DNA of 7,664 nucleotides, from contig JAMOPZ010000413.1 in assembly GCA_027064245.1 (NCBI GenBank), positions 1-7,664 of the forward strand, read 5' to 3'. The first letter of the stretch is position 1. Each line of letters starts with the position of its first letter. Shown here one piece after another: positions 1 to 6,276 of this stretch. The DNA is from Campylobacterales bacterium (GTDB lineage Bacteria; Campylobacterota; Campylobacteria; Campylobacterales; Arcobacteraceae). Position numbers and translations under genes: made by a program. The notes below the pieces were generated by a model, which was not told the origin of the DNA, searched no databases, and worked only from the letters and a program-made list of their open reading frames with translations.

Positions 1-354
1 ATTGTTAAAATTTATTTGATTTATATATTGGTTAATAAAATCATAAGAGTCAATATCATAATCAAATGTTTTGATAAAATCAATTTTTTTAGTTTCTAAT
101 AAACAAATTGATTGTTTTGTACTATTATCAAGTTGAAATGTTTTGTATTTTGCATCATATATAGTATCTTTTGGTAGTAGATATTTTTGTTCTTGTGTAT
201 CAAAAATATTAAAACAATTTTCTGTACGATCTAAAAAATATCGCGGTTTACTCTCTATACTCTTTTCTAATTTTATAATTTGAGTATATAATGTAGGTTT
301 ATATTTTTGTAAATAAGCTAAATTCTTTTTATATATTTTAAGTAGTTTTTTCAT
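1..354 (-). CDS. N-terminal fragment of a Maf/DUF115-like (motility-associated factor) protein, cut by the window edge
   Basis: This frame is open for 118 codons from an ATG at 352-354 to base 1 with no stop, so the gene continues beyond the left edge. The protein starts MKKLLKIYKKNLAYLQKYKP and later has NCFNIFDTQEQKYLLPKD. An amphipathic Lys/Tyr-rich helix (NLxxLxKYxPxLY) followed by a short beta segment ending in FDIxD-like residues resembles the N-terminus of Campylobacterota Maf/DUF115 proteins, which act in flagellin glycosylation and motility. The conserved DUF115 core is not in the window, so this is a resemblance, not an identification. It starts 14 bases after the stop of the phosphoesterase gene. 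No clear Shine-Dalgarno precedes the ATG, and no in-frame alternative start lies in the gap. A weak -10-like TACAAT sits in the gap but I do not call it as a promoter. Reality of the gene is likely; the family call is tentative. Confidence 0.55.
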   Translation of the reverse strand, partial: MKKLLKIYKKNLAYLQKYKPTLYTQIIKLEKSIESKPRYFLDRTENCFNIFDTQEQKYLLPKDTIYDAKYKTFQLDNSTKQSICLLETKKIDFIKTFDYDIDSYDFINQYINQINFNN

Positions 355-368
355 AATAGTTATTGTAT

Positions 369-1328
369 CTAAACTTGTATATTAAGTTTATTTAAAACCA
401 TTTTTTTTGCTTCTTTTACTTTAGATACATCTATTGTACATCCTGCTGCATTTTTATGACCACCACCATTAAAATTACTAGCAATATCTGAAAGGTCATA
501 TCTTCCTTTGCCTCTTAAAGATACTCTTACTTTATTATCAACTTTTCTAAAATATGCTACAATTTGTACTATTGATATCTTTAAAATCATATCTACAACT
601 TCATCACACTCTTGTACACCAACTCCTGTTTGTTCTATCCATTTTGGTTTTAGATAAATTGTAGCTACTTTACCCTCAAAATGTAGCTCTAGGGTATTTA
701 GTATTTTTGGAATAGCTCTATATTTTGCCAAGGAATCTCTTTGTAAAAGATTTTCAGCTATATAGCTAGGATTGATACCTAAAGAGAGAAGTTTATCTAA
801 GATTTGAAATGTCCTTTGGTCTACCCTTGGGGTTGTAAATGCAATAGAATCATCGTATATACCTACATAAAGGCAAGTGGCCATATCTTTTGAGATTGTA
901 AAATTTTCTTTTTCAAATATCTCATATAAAAGTTCAGCTGTACTAGCTTTTGTATCATCTACTATATTTATATCTCCAAAAAAATCATTTGATTGATGAT
1001 GATCTATATTTATAATTTTTATATCATTTTTAAACTCTTGTTTTACTCTATATCTATTTGCACAATCTACATAAATAATAAGATCATAAAATTTTGGTAA
1101 TTGATTTGTAATTTTATCAAATTTATTTAAAAAGTTTAATTCTCTTGGTAGATCTTTTTGAGTATTAAATACTTTATGTTTAATTTTATGTTCATAACAA
1201 TAGTTACTTAAAGCTAATGCACAAGATATAGTATCTGCATCTGGATTTGTATGTGTAACTATAAGTGTATATCTAGCTTCTTTTAAACTATCTTTTATGT
1301 TTTGTTTTTCTATGTTTTTTGTTTTCAT
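369..1328 (-). CDS. DHH/DHHA1 family phosphoesterase, NrnA-like (nanoRNA / pAp phosphatase type)
   Basis: A 319-residue cytoplasmic protein with the complete DHH phosphoesterase layout. Motif I is HTNPDAD (H26, D30, D32), motif II is VDC (D88), motif III is the name-giving DHH at 109-111, and motif IV is DDS around D160. These are the expected Mn-binding residues. The C-terminal DHHA1 substrate-binding domain ends in GGGHKNAAG (288-296). Length and order match the NrnA group, which degrades 2-5-nucleotide RNA fragments and can dephosphorylate pAp; RecJ is much longer. Many Campylobacterota are thought to rely on DHH enzymes rather than Orn for this step, so a nanoRNase role is a reasonable inference, with pGpG or another small phosphodiester as alternatives. 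The start is supported by AGGA 10 bases upstream and by the normal distance from residue 1 to motif I; the next Met is residue 149. This start overlaps the 3' end of mrdA by 41 bases. Confidence 0.9.
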   Translation of the reverse strand: MKTKNIEKQNIKDSLKEARYTLIVTHTNPDADTISCALALSNYCYEHKIKHKVFNTQKDLPRELNFLNKFDKITNQLPKFYDLIIYVDCANRYRVKQEFKNDIKIINIDHHQSNDFFGDINIVDDTKASTAELLYEIFEKENFTISKDMATCLYVGIYDDSIAFTTPRVDQRTFQILDKLLSLGINPSYIAENLLQRDSLAKYRAIPKILNTLELHFEGKVATIYLKPKWIEQTGVGVQECDEVVDMILKISIVQIVAYFRKVDNKVRVSLRGKGRYDLSDIASNFNGGGHKNAAGCTIDVSKVKEAKKMVLNKLNIQV

Positions 1329-3090
1329 TTTTTATATATCCTAACTCTATTAATTTATCATATATTTTACTAGCTATGGGTCCTGCTGCACTTCCCCCAT
1401 GCCCACCGTGTTCTACTAGAATAGTTACTGTATATTGAGGTTTTTTAAAAGGAGCATAAGTAGTAAGCCATGCTTGAGATCTCTTAAAATATTCTAGTTC
1501 ATACTCTTTCATCCGTTTTTTTTCACTTTGAGGAATTCCTACAACTTGAGCAGTTCCTGTTTTACCCACTATTTGCACTTTTGATTTGATATGTTTTGTA
1601 GCAGTTCCTTTTAAAGAGTGTGTCACATCCCACATTCCTTCTCTTATAATTTTAAGATATTGTTTTTTTATATGAAGTTTTTTACTTTTTATTAAAGATT
1701 TATCTTTTAAAAGATGTGGTACAACTAGCTTATTTGTAGCTAATGCTGCTGTGTATCTTGCTATTTGCATAGGGGTTACATTTATAAATCCTTGACCAAT
1801 AGATGCAACTACAGTTTCACCTACATACCATGGTTTATTGTATCTAGCTTTTTTCCATGCTTTATTTGGATTGATCCCTTTAAATTCTCGTGGTAGATCG
1901 ATACCTGTTTTTTTACCGATGCCTAATTTATCTAATGTTTGATGTATTTTATTTATTCCAACTTCAAGTGATCCTTTATAAAAGAAATCATCACAACTCT
2001 CTCTTATAGCTTTTCTAAAATTTGTAAGACCATGTCCTGTTTTTTTCCAACATCTAAATTTTCTTTTTCCAAGTTTTAAAGACCCTGTGCAGTATGTATT
2101 AAATGTTGGTTTTACTTTATGTTCTAAAAATCCAATAGCAACACCCATTTTTATAACAGATCCAGGAGGGTATAGTCCATTTATAAGTTTATTTGTAAAT
2201 GGGTGATTAAAGTTTTCTTGTATATCTTTCCATTGTTTAAAACTTACACCATTTACAAAGATATTATTATCAAATTCAGGATAAGTTCCTGCTGCTAATA
2301 GTTCACCATTATTTACATTCATAACCACAACAGCTCCTGCTTTTCCTTTAAAAAGATTATGGATATATTTTTGAAGATCTATATCTATTGTAAGTGTGAT
2401 ATCTTTTGTTTTTGGTTTTGTCTCTTGTAATATTTTTATAGTTTTATATACTGCATCTACTTGAAGTTTTTTATATCCTATGGTTCCTCTTAATCTTTTG
2501 TCATAATATTTTTCAAGACCAGTACGACCTGATTGTAAAAAGTATTTACTTTTTGGATCTTGTGCTATATCTTTTTTATTTGTTTTGCCCATATATCCCA
2601 AAATATGAGCTGCTATATCTTTATAAATATAATTTCTTCTTGTAACTGATCTTATTTCTAAATTATCATTTAGATTAAAAAGGGCATAATATTTAAAAAA
2701 TTTATCATAATCTATATAATCAATTAAATTTATCATCTTATGTCTATATGGACTATCGAGTTGTTTGTATTTTTTTATTAATTTTGGATACTTAAATTGT
2801 GGAAAGTATTTTACAATTTGTCTTGCAACATCTTGTACTTTTTTTATATTTTCTTTACTTTTTAAATGAGGTTTTATTAAGATACTAAAACCTATTTTAT
2901 TTATAGCTAAAAATTTACCATTTCTATCTTTTATTACACCTCTTTGGGCTGTAGTGTATATAGTTTTTATATAGTTTTCTTTTGATTTATTTTCATAATA
3001 TTTATTTGAAATAATACTTAGATAATATATTCTTCCTAATAATAAAAAACTAACAGCTATAATAAAAAATATAATAATTTTTAATCTCAT
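1288..3090 (-). CDS. mrdA: Penicillin-binding protein 2 (peptidoglycan D,D-transpeptidase of the elongasome)
   Basis: A 600-residue class B PBP that cross-links peptidoglycan during side-wall elongation as partner of RodA. It has one N-terminal membrane anchor (about 4-28) followed by a periplasmic portion. The pedestal domain begins with RGVIKDRNGKFLA (50-62) and includes SGRTGLEKYYD (187-197). The transpeptidase domain shows all three active-site motifs: SVIK with nucleophile S311 and K314, SCD (365-367), and KTG (510-512). HGGHGGSAAGP near the C-terminus is typical of MrdA rather than FtsI. Cysteines C334, C347 and C366 with H353 fall where a zinc site is known in some PBP2 proteins. The last 14 residues are very basic. 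AGGA lies 8 bases upstream, and the ATG shares an ATGA with the stop of the preceding gene, indicating translational coupling. The gene upstream is an MreD candidate, as in mreBCD-mrdA clusters; rodA is not in the window. Confidence 0.96.
   Translation of the reverse strand: MRLKIIIFFIIAVSFLLLGRIYYLSIISNKYYENKSKENYIKTIYTTAQRGVIKDRNGKFLAINKIGFSILIKPHLKSKENIKKVQDVARQIVKYFPQFKYPKLIKKYKQLDSPYRHKMINLIDYIDYDKFFKYYALFNLNDNLEIRSVTRRNYIYKDIAAHILGYMGKTNKKDIAQDPKSKYFLQSGRTGLEKYYDKRLRGTIGYKKLQVDAVYKTIKILQETKPKTKDITLTIDIDLQKYIHNLFKGKAGAVVVMNVNNGELLAAGTYPEFDNNIFVNGVSFKQWKDIQENFNHPFTNKLINGLYPPGSVIKMGVAIGFLEHKVKPTFNTYCTGSLKLGKRKFRCWKKTGHGLTNFRKAIRESCDDFFYKGSLEVGINKIHQTLDKLGIGKKTGIDLPREFKGINPNKAWKKARYNKPWYVGETVVASIGQGFINVTPMQIARYTAALATNKLVVPHLLKDKSLIKSKKLHIKKQYLKIIREGMWDVTHSLKGTATKHIKSKVQIVGKTGTAQVVGIPQSEKKRMKEYELEYFKRSQAWLTTYAPFKKPQYTVTILVEHGGHGGSAAGPIASKIYDKLIELGYIKNENKKHRKTKHKR
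1339..1342 (-). promoter_or_regulatory. Shine-Dalgarno AGGA that supports the overlapping phosphoesterase start
   Basis: Read on the minus strand, TTAGGA lies 10 bases before the ATG at 1326-1328, inside the last codons of mrdA. It is the main sequence evidence that translation really starts here and overlaps mrdA by 41 bases. Confidence 0.55.
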
Positions 3091-3524
3091 ACAAATAATC
3101 CTATAATAATACTATCTAAAATAAAATTGTATATAAATATTTTATATATTGTAAAATCATAATGATTTATAATTGCCATTATTAAAAAAAATAAAAAATA
3201 AAAAATAAATATATATGTTAATTGTGCTAAAATATCAGAAGAAAAAGAAAGTTTAATTTTTTGTAATAATATATAATATATAAAAAGAGAGATTAAACTA
3301 AATATAAAAAGAGGCAATCCTAAAACAACCTCTATAAATAAAAAACAAATAATAGAAAAAATAGATCTATATAGATTTTTTTTCTCTAATGATTGTATAA
3401 ATATCTCAAAAACAACACCACTTAAAAATATAGTTATAAAAAATGTACTACCAATACTATTTATAATAATTACTAAAAAAAGTAATATAAAGTATACAGA
3501 ACTATTATCTTTATTTTTTATCAT
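3087..3524 (-). CDS. Small polytopic membrane protein, candidate MreD-like rod-shape protein
   Basis: A 145-residue, almost wholly hydrophobic protein with roughly five to six membrane segments (about 10-24, 26-45, 52-67, 69-88, 99-119 and 126-145) and only short polar loops. I do not recognise a diagnostic motif. The MreD suggestion rests on size (MreD is usually about 150-170 residues), segment number, and position immediately upstream of mrdA with an ATGA overlap, which is the classic mreD-mrdA arrangement. MreD is a membrane component of the cell-elongation machinery. The start overlaps the end of the MFS gene by 14 bases. It has no strong Shine-Dalgarno, so re-initiation after the MFS stop is plausible. 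Base composition is extreme: a hand count gives 54 G/C in 360 bases over 3121-3480 (15%). Low-complexity hydrophobic sequence makes family assignment hard, so it could also be an unrelated membrane protein. Confidence 0.8.
   Translation of the reverse strand: MIKNKDNSSVYFILLFLVIIINSIGSTFFITIFLSGVVFEIFIQSLEKKNLYRSIFSIICFLFIEVVLGLPLFIFSLISLFIYYILLQKIKLSFSSDILAQLTYIFIFYFLFFLIMAIINHYDFTIYKIFIYNFILDSIIIGLFV
3099..3102 (-). promoter_or_regulatory. Shine-Dalgarno AGGA of mrdA
   Basis: On the minus strand TAGGA lies 8 bases before the mrdA ATG, within the last codons of the upstream membrane-protein gene. With the 4-base ATGA overlap it fixes the mrdA start and suggests coupled translation. Confidence 0.6.
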
Positions 3525-4590
3525 TGCACTGTCTTATTATTAAAAATGATATAAAAGCTATGATAAAAGAGTATAAAAATAGATTTTTACCATAACTATA
3601 ACCTGCTATAATTGCTCCTAGAAAACCACCTAAACCATATGATATGCCTAACATAAATTGTTGGGCTAATTTTTTATTATGATATAATTTATATAGATAA
3701 AGTATCACAGCACTGTGATAAAGTCCAAATGAAAATGCATGAAAACTTTGTGTAATATATGATATTGTTAAGTTATCAGGAAAAAGATATAAAAGAAGCC
3801 ATCTTATAGATGTAGCAAGAATAGAAAATTTTATTAAAAACATAAGATTAAATTTTAATAATGGTGCTTGAAAATAAAATACAACTATTTCACATATCAC
3901 TCCAAATGCCCATAGATAACTAGTGGTTTGTAAGCTAATATTATGGGCAGTTTCATATATGGTAAAAAAGTTATAAAATCCCCCAAAACTAACTTGCATA
4001 AGAAATATAGCTATCCAAAAAGGGTAGTGTTTTGTTAATGAAAATTTTTCATCATTTTTTGAAGATATATGTTTTGTATCATATCTTAAAAGTGATATTG
4101 AAAATAGGGCAGTTAATAATGTTGTTACAAAATAGTAGTGTAAAGCAGTATATGGGTTATTTAAATATTGTGCTAGAATAAGTCCTATAAACATAAAACC
4201 TAATGATCCAAAAAGTCTAGATTTTCCATATAAATTTCCAAGTTCTTTTATAGCTATTACTTCCATATATGGTAAAACTATACTTAAACATACTCCTAAA
4301 ATAGCATTGTTTATCATAAAAAGATAAAAATTTTCAATAGTAAAATAAAATCCACTAGAAGATATAACTGATAATAACAATACTATTTTAAATAATTTTT
4401 GAGATAGTTCTATATGTTTTAAAAATAAAAATGGTGTTAAAAATCTCATCAATGGAGCAAGAGCTAGTACAATACCAATTTGTAATGTACTATAATCAAA
4501 ACTATCAAGAACTTTTGGTAAAAATATTACATAAACACCAACTGCAGCAAAATAAAAAAAATAAAAACTGCTAAGTCTAAAAAAAAGCAT
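3511..4590 (-). CDS. Major facilitator superfamily transporter, LacY/HcaT-like (MFS_1_like) type
   Basis: A 359-residue inner-membrane protein with about 12 hydrophobic segments arranged as two halves around a polar central loop (about 169-188). The segment YGKSRLFGSLGF (121-132) corresponds to the YGRxRLWGSxGF signature of the phenylpropionate permease/HcaT and LacY-like branch. SFHAFSFGLYHSA (282-294) matches the second conserved region of that branch. Members are proton-linked uptake carriers for small organic solutes; nothing here identifies the substrate, and neighbouring genes give no catabolic hint. The N-terminus LSSFYFFYFAAVGVYVIFLP is a normal family start. The ATG directly follows the TAG stop of the RDD gene with no intervening base, and its own stop overlaps the next gene by 14 bases, so it is embedded in the operon rather than independently transcribed. 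It appears full length for this rather short MFS group. Confidence 0.9.
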   Translation of the reverse strand: MLFFRLSSFYFFYFAAVGVYVIFLPKVLDSFDYSTLQIGIVLALAPLMRFLTPFLFLKHIELSQKLFKIVLLLSVISSSGFYFTIENFYLFMINNAILGVCLSIVLPYMEVIAIKELGNLYGKSRLFGSLGFMFIGLILAQYLNNPYTALHYYFVTTLLTALFSISLLRYDTKHISSKNDEKFSLTKHYPFWIAIFLMQVSFGGFYNFFTIYETAHNISLQTTSYLWAFGVICEIVVFYFQAPLLKFNLMFLIKFSILATSIRWLLLYLFPDNLTISYITQSFHAFSFGLYHSAVILYLYKLYHNKKLAQQFMLGISYGLGGFLGAIIAGYSYGKNLFLYSFIIAFISFLIIRQCNDKK

Positions 4591-5094
4591 CTACTCTTTT
4601 ACTGGATTTGGTGCATCTATAACTGATGTTTTTAATATAAGATCATGAAATGTTTTTTTATCTTCTCTAAAAAATGGCAAAATGGCCCCAAGTATAGTAG
4701 TAGCACTTACTAAAAAAAGTATATATCTACTAATAGCAATACCAATAGATACAGGCTTTTTAGTAGTATCATCAATAAGCTTAAGTTCATAAGCTTTTAA
4801 TCCTGGAGTTTGACCGTTTCTTACCCAAAAAATAACACAGATAATACCAAATAATGTAGTTGTAACAAGATGGGCAGAACTATTACTTTGAAAGTCATCT
4901 TTTCCATTCATAATAAAATATGTAGTTATATAAAGTATAGGCATCATTATCATAAACATATCAGTAACAAATGCCTTAACTCTTAAAAAAGGGTTTACAG
5001 AAACTATAAAATCTTTTTTTATTTTAGATTTTTCCTCTTTTATTTGAGTTTTTTTATCAACTTTACCTTTTTTTATATCTCTCCATCTTGCCAT
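4591..5094 (-). CDS. RDD family membrane protein
   Basis: A 167-residue protein with a highly charged Lys-rich cytoplasmic N-terminus (1-36) followed by an RDD domain. The conserved start of the domain is visible as R38 with D45 at the beginning of the first membrane segment (about 42-62). A second segment lies at about 77-91, followed by NGQTPGLKAYELKLID (93-108), which is the characteristic GxTxGxxxxxLxV/I stretch. A third segment lies at about 117-140, and the family ending FHDLILKTSVI is at 149-159. RDD proteins are mostly uncharacterised; some have been linked to sodium or proton exchange and osmotic tolerance, but that cannot be read from the sequence. A small integral membrane protein follows pyrE in Campylobacter as well, so the position looks conserved. 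The gene starts 6 bases after the pyrE stop, with GAGGA about 12 bases upstream inside the pyrE end, and it abuts the MFS gene exactly. Confidence 0.9.
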   Translation of the reverse strand: MARWRDIKKGKVDKKTQIKEEKSKIKKDFIVSVNPFLRVKAFVTDMFMIMMPILYITTYFIMNGKDDFQSNSSAHLVTTTLFGIICVIFWVRNGQTPGLKAYELKLIDDTTKKPVSIGIAISRYILFLVSATTILGAILPFFREDKKTFHDLILKTSVIDAPNPVKE

Positions 5095-5100
5095 AAGCTT

Positions 5101-5709
5101 TTAGTTTCCTCTACTTCCAGGTTTGTAAGCAACACTACCATCTTTACATAGTGGACACTCAGAAGGATCATACATCTCAAATGTAAAATCTGCAAGTGCA
5201 AAAAGTTTTGTTTCTTTTGGTAATTTACAATTTGGTTTTGCTTCAAGATTGCTACCTTCTCGTTTACAAAAACCTCTATTTGCAAGTGCAGCAAAAGCCA
5301 CTACATTTCCACCATCTGCTTCTACTTGAGCAGCAGCTTCTAGTGCTGATCCAGCAGTTGTGATAATATCTTCACATATTATATAGTTTTCACCTTTTTT
5401 TACCTCAAAACCTCTACGAATAGTCATATCTCCATCAACTCTTTCAGCAAAAATAAATCGTACATCTAAAGCAGTTGCAAGTGCAAAACCAGCAATTAGT
5501 CCACCTAAAGCTGGTGAACAAATAGCATCTACTTTTATATCAGATTCTTTAATTTGTTTTGCTAACTCTTCTGCTAATAATTTTGCAGTTTTAGGATCTT
5601 CTAATACTTTTGCACTTTGAAGATAAAATTGTGAGTGATTACCACTACTTAGTTTAAAATGTCCCTCTAAAAGTGCATTAGCATCTTTATATATTTGTTC
5701 TATATTCAT
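5101..5709 (-). CDS. pyrE: Orotate phosphoribosyltransferase (de novo pyrimidine synthesis)
   Basis: A 202-residue cytosolic enzyme that joins orotate to PRPP to give orotidine monophosphate. HFKLSSGNHSQFYLQ (17-31) is the conserved N-terminal orotate-side segment with the usual LSSGxHS. Basic residues R98, R99, K104 and K105 form the flexible-loop region. The PRPP-binding motif is ICEDIITTAGS (111-121), a variant of the VVEDVVTTGGS form. The C-terminal ECPLCKDGSVAYKPGSR (184-200) is typical of the Thermus/Helicobacter-type PyrE clade and includes a CxxC (185 and 188). The start has AGGT 7 bases upstream, overlapping the frr stop codon, and no competing start sits in the 9-base gap. The synteny frr-pyrE is known in Campylobacter. 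Nothing suggests attenuation or another separate control of pyrE here; expression probably follows the operon. Confidence 0.97.
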   Translation of the reverse strand: MNIEQIYKDANALLEGHFKLSSGNHSQFYLQSAKVLEDPKTAKLLAEELAKQIKESDIKVDAICSPALGGLIAGFALATALDVRFIFAERVDGDMTIRRGFEVKKGENYIICEDIITTAGSALEAAAQVEADGGNVVAFAALANRGFCKREGSNLEAKPNCKLPKETKLFALADFTFEMYDPSECPLCKDGSVAYKPGSRGN

Positions 5710-5716
5710 GGTGTTT

Positions 5717-5720
5717 ACCT
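5717..5720 (-). promoter_or_regulatory. Shine-Dalgarno AGGT of pyrE, overlapping the frr stop
   Basis: On the minus strand TATAGGT contains both the TAG stop of frr and a ribosome binding site 7 bases before the pyrE ATG. This geometry suits termination-reinitiation coupling of frr and pyrE. Confidence 0.5.
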
Positions 5721-6276
5721 ATATAGTCATAATTTCATTTTCTTTTGATTTAAAAGTCTCATCAGCCTTTGCTACAAAAGAATCTGTAATTTTTTGGATC
5801 TCATCTTGAGCTTTTTTAGACTCATCTTCAGTTATATCTTTATCTTTTAAAAGTTTTTTGATTTTATCATTTGCACTTTTTCTAATATTTCTTATAGCAA
5901 CTTTAGCATTATCTGTCATAGTTTTTGCACCTTTTACAGACTCTTGTCTTTGCTCTTTTGTCATAGGTGGAAAAAATAGTTGTACAGCTTCTCCGTTATT
6001 ATTTGGATTTACCCCTATATTTGCAGCACTTATTGCTTTTTCTATATCACCTACTAGATGTTTTTCCCATGGAGTTATATTTATCGTTGTAGCATCTGGT
6101 GCTAAAATTGTAGCTACTTGAGAAAGTGGTGTTTGTGTACCATAATAATCTATTGTAATATTATCTAGGATATTTGTTTGTACTTTACCTGTTCTTAGTC
6201 TTGTATAATCTTTTTTTAAAGCCTCTATAGACTTTGTCATATGTTCTTTTGTCTCTTCATAAATTTCATTTATCAT
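5719..6276 (-). CDS. frr: Ribosome recycling factor
   Basis: A 185-residue protein, the standard length of RRF, which together with EF-G splits post-termination ribosomes into subunits. Domain I, the long three-helix bundle, is formed by about residues 1-30 and 105-185. Domain II, the beta/alpha insert, spans about 31-104. RLRTGKV (26-32), YYGTQTPLSQVA (44-55), ITPWEKHLV (67-75), PNNNGEAVQLFFPPMT (91-106) and AIRNIRKSAND (127-137) are all canonical. R129 and R132 match the conserved arginines of the domain I tip. The ATG is preceded at 7 bases by AAAGGGG, the strongest ribosome binding site in the window, as expected for an essential and abundant factor. The start shares an ATGA with the stop of the deacetylase gene, and the stop is 9 bases before pyrE. 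Confidence 0.98.
   Translation of the reverse strand: MINEIYEETKEHMTKSIEALKKDYTRLRTGKVQTNILDNITIDYYGTQTPLSQVATILAPDATTINITPWEKHLVGDIEKAISAANIGVNPNNNGEAVQLFFPPMTKEQRQESVKGAKTMTDNAKVAIRNIRKSANDKIKKLLKDKDITEDESKKAQDEIQKITDSFVAKADETFKSKENEIMTI

Noticed and set aside
355..375. TACAAT as a -10 promoter element for the left-edge gene
   Set aside because: It is a single weak hexamer in AT-rich DNA without a supporting upstream element. Read-through from the operon explains expression equally well.
3182..3210. Runs of A (up to eight) in the small membrane-protein gene as possible phase-variation tracts
   Set aside because: Short A/T runs occur throughout the window. Phase-variable tracts in this phylum are typically long G/C runs, and none is present.
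3703..3720. Inverted repeat TATCACAG-CA-CTGTGATA inside the MFS gene
   Set aside because: It shares the TATCAC/GTGATA arms with the repeat at 7160-7178, which drew attention to a possible operator. However, it lies deep in coding sequence, the half-sites are in the opposite order to a CRP/FNR site (TCACA then TGTGA), and two copies in unrelated coding contexts are probably coincidence.
5073..5294. A 73-codon minus-strand frame across the pyrE 3' end
   Set aside because: It is an alternative frame of pyrE running into the RDD start. It shows no family resemblance and has no room in the tight gene order.
5858..6121. An 87-codon open frame on the plus strand
   Set aside because: It lies antisense within frr, whose protein is fully canonical. 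The frame encodes a hydrophobic protein with no recognisable family, as expected of a shadow of a coding strand.
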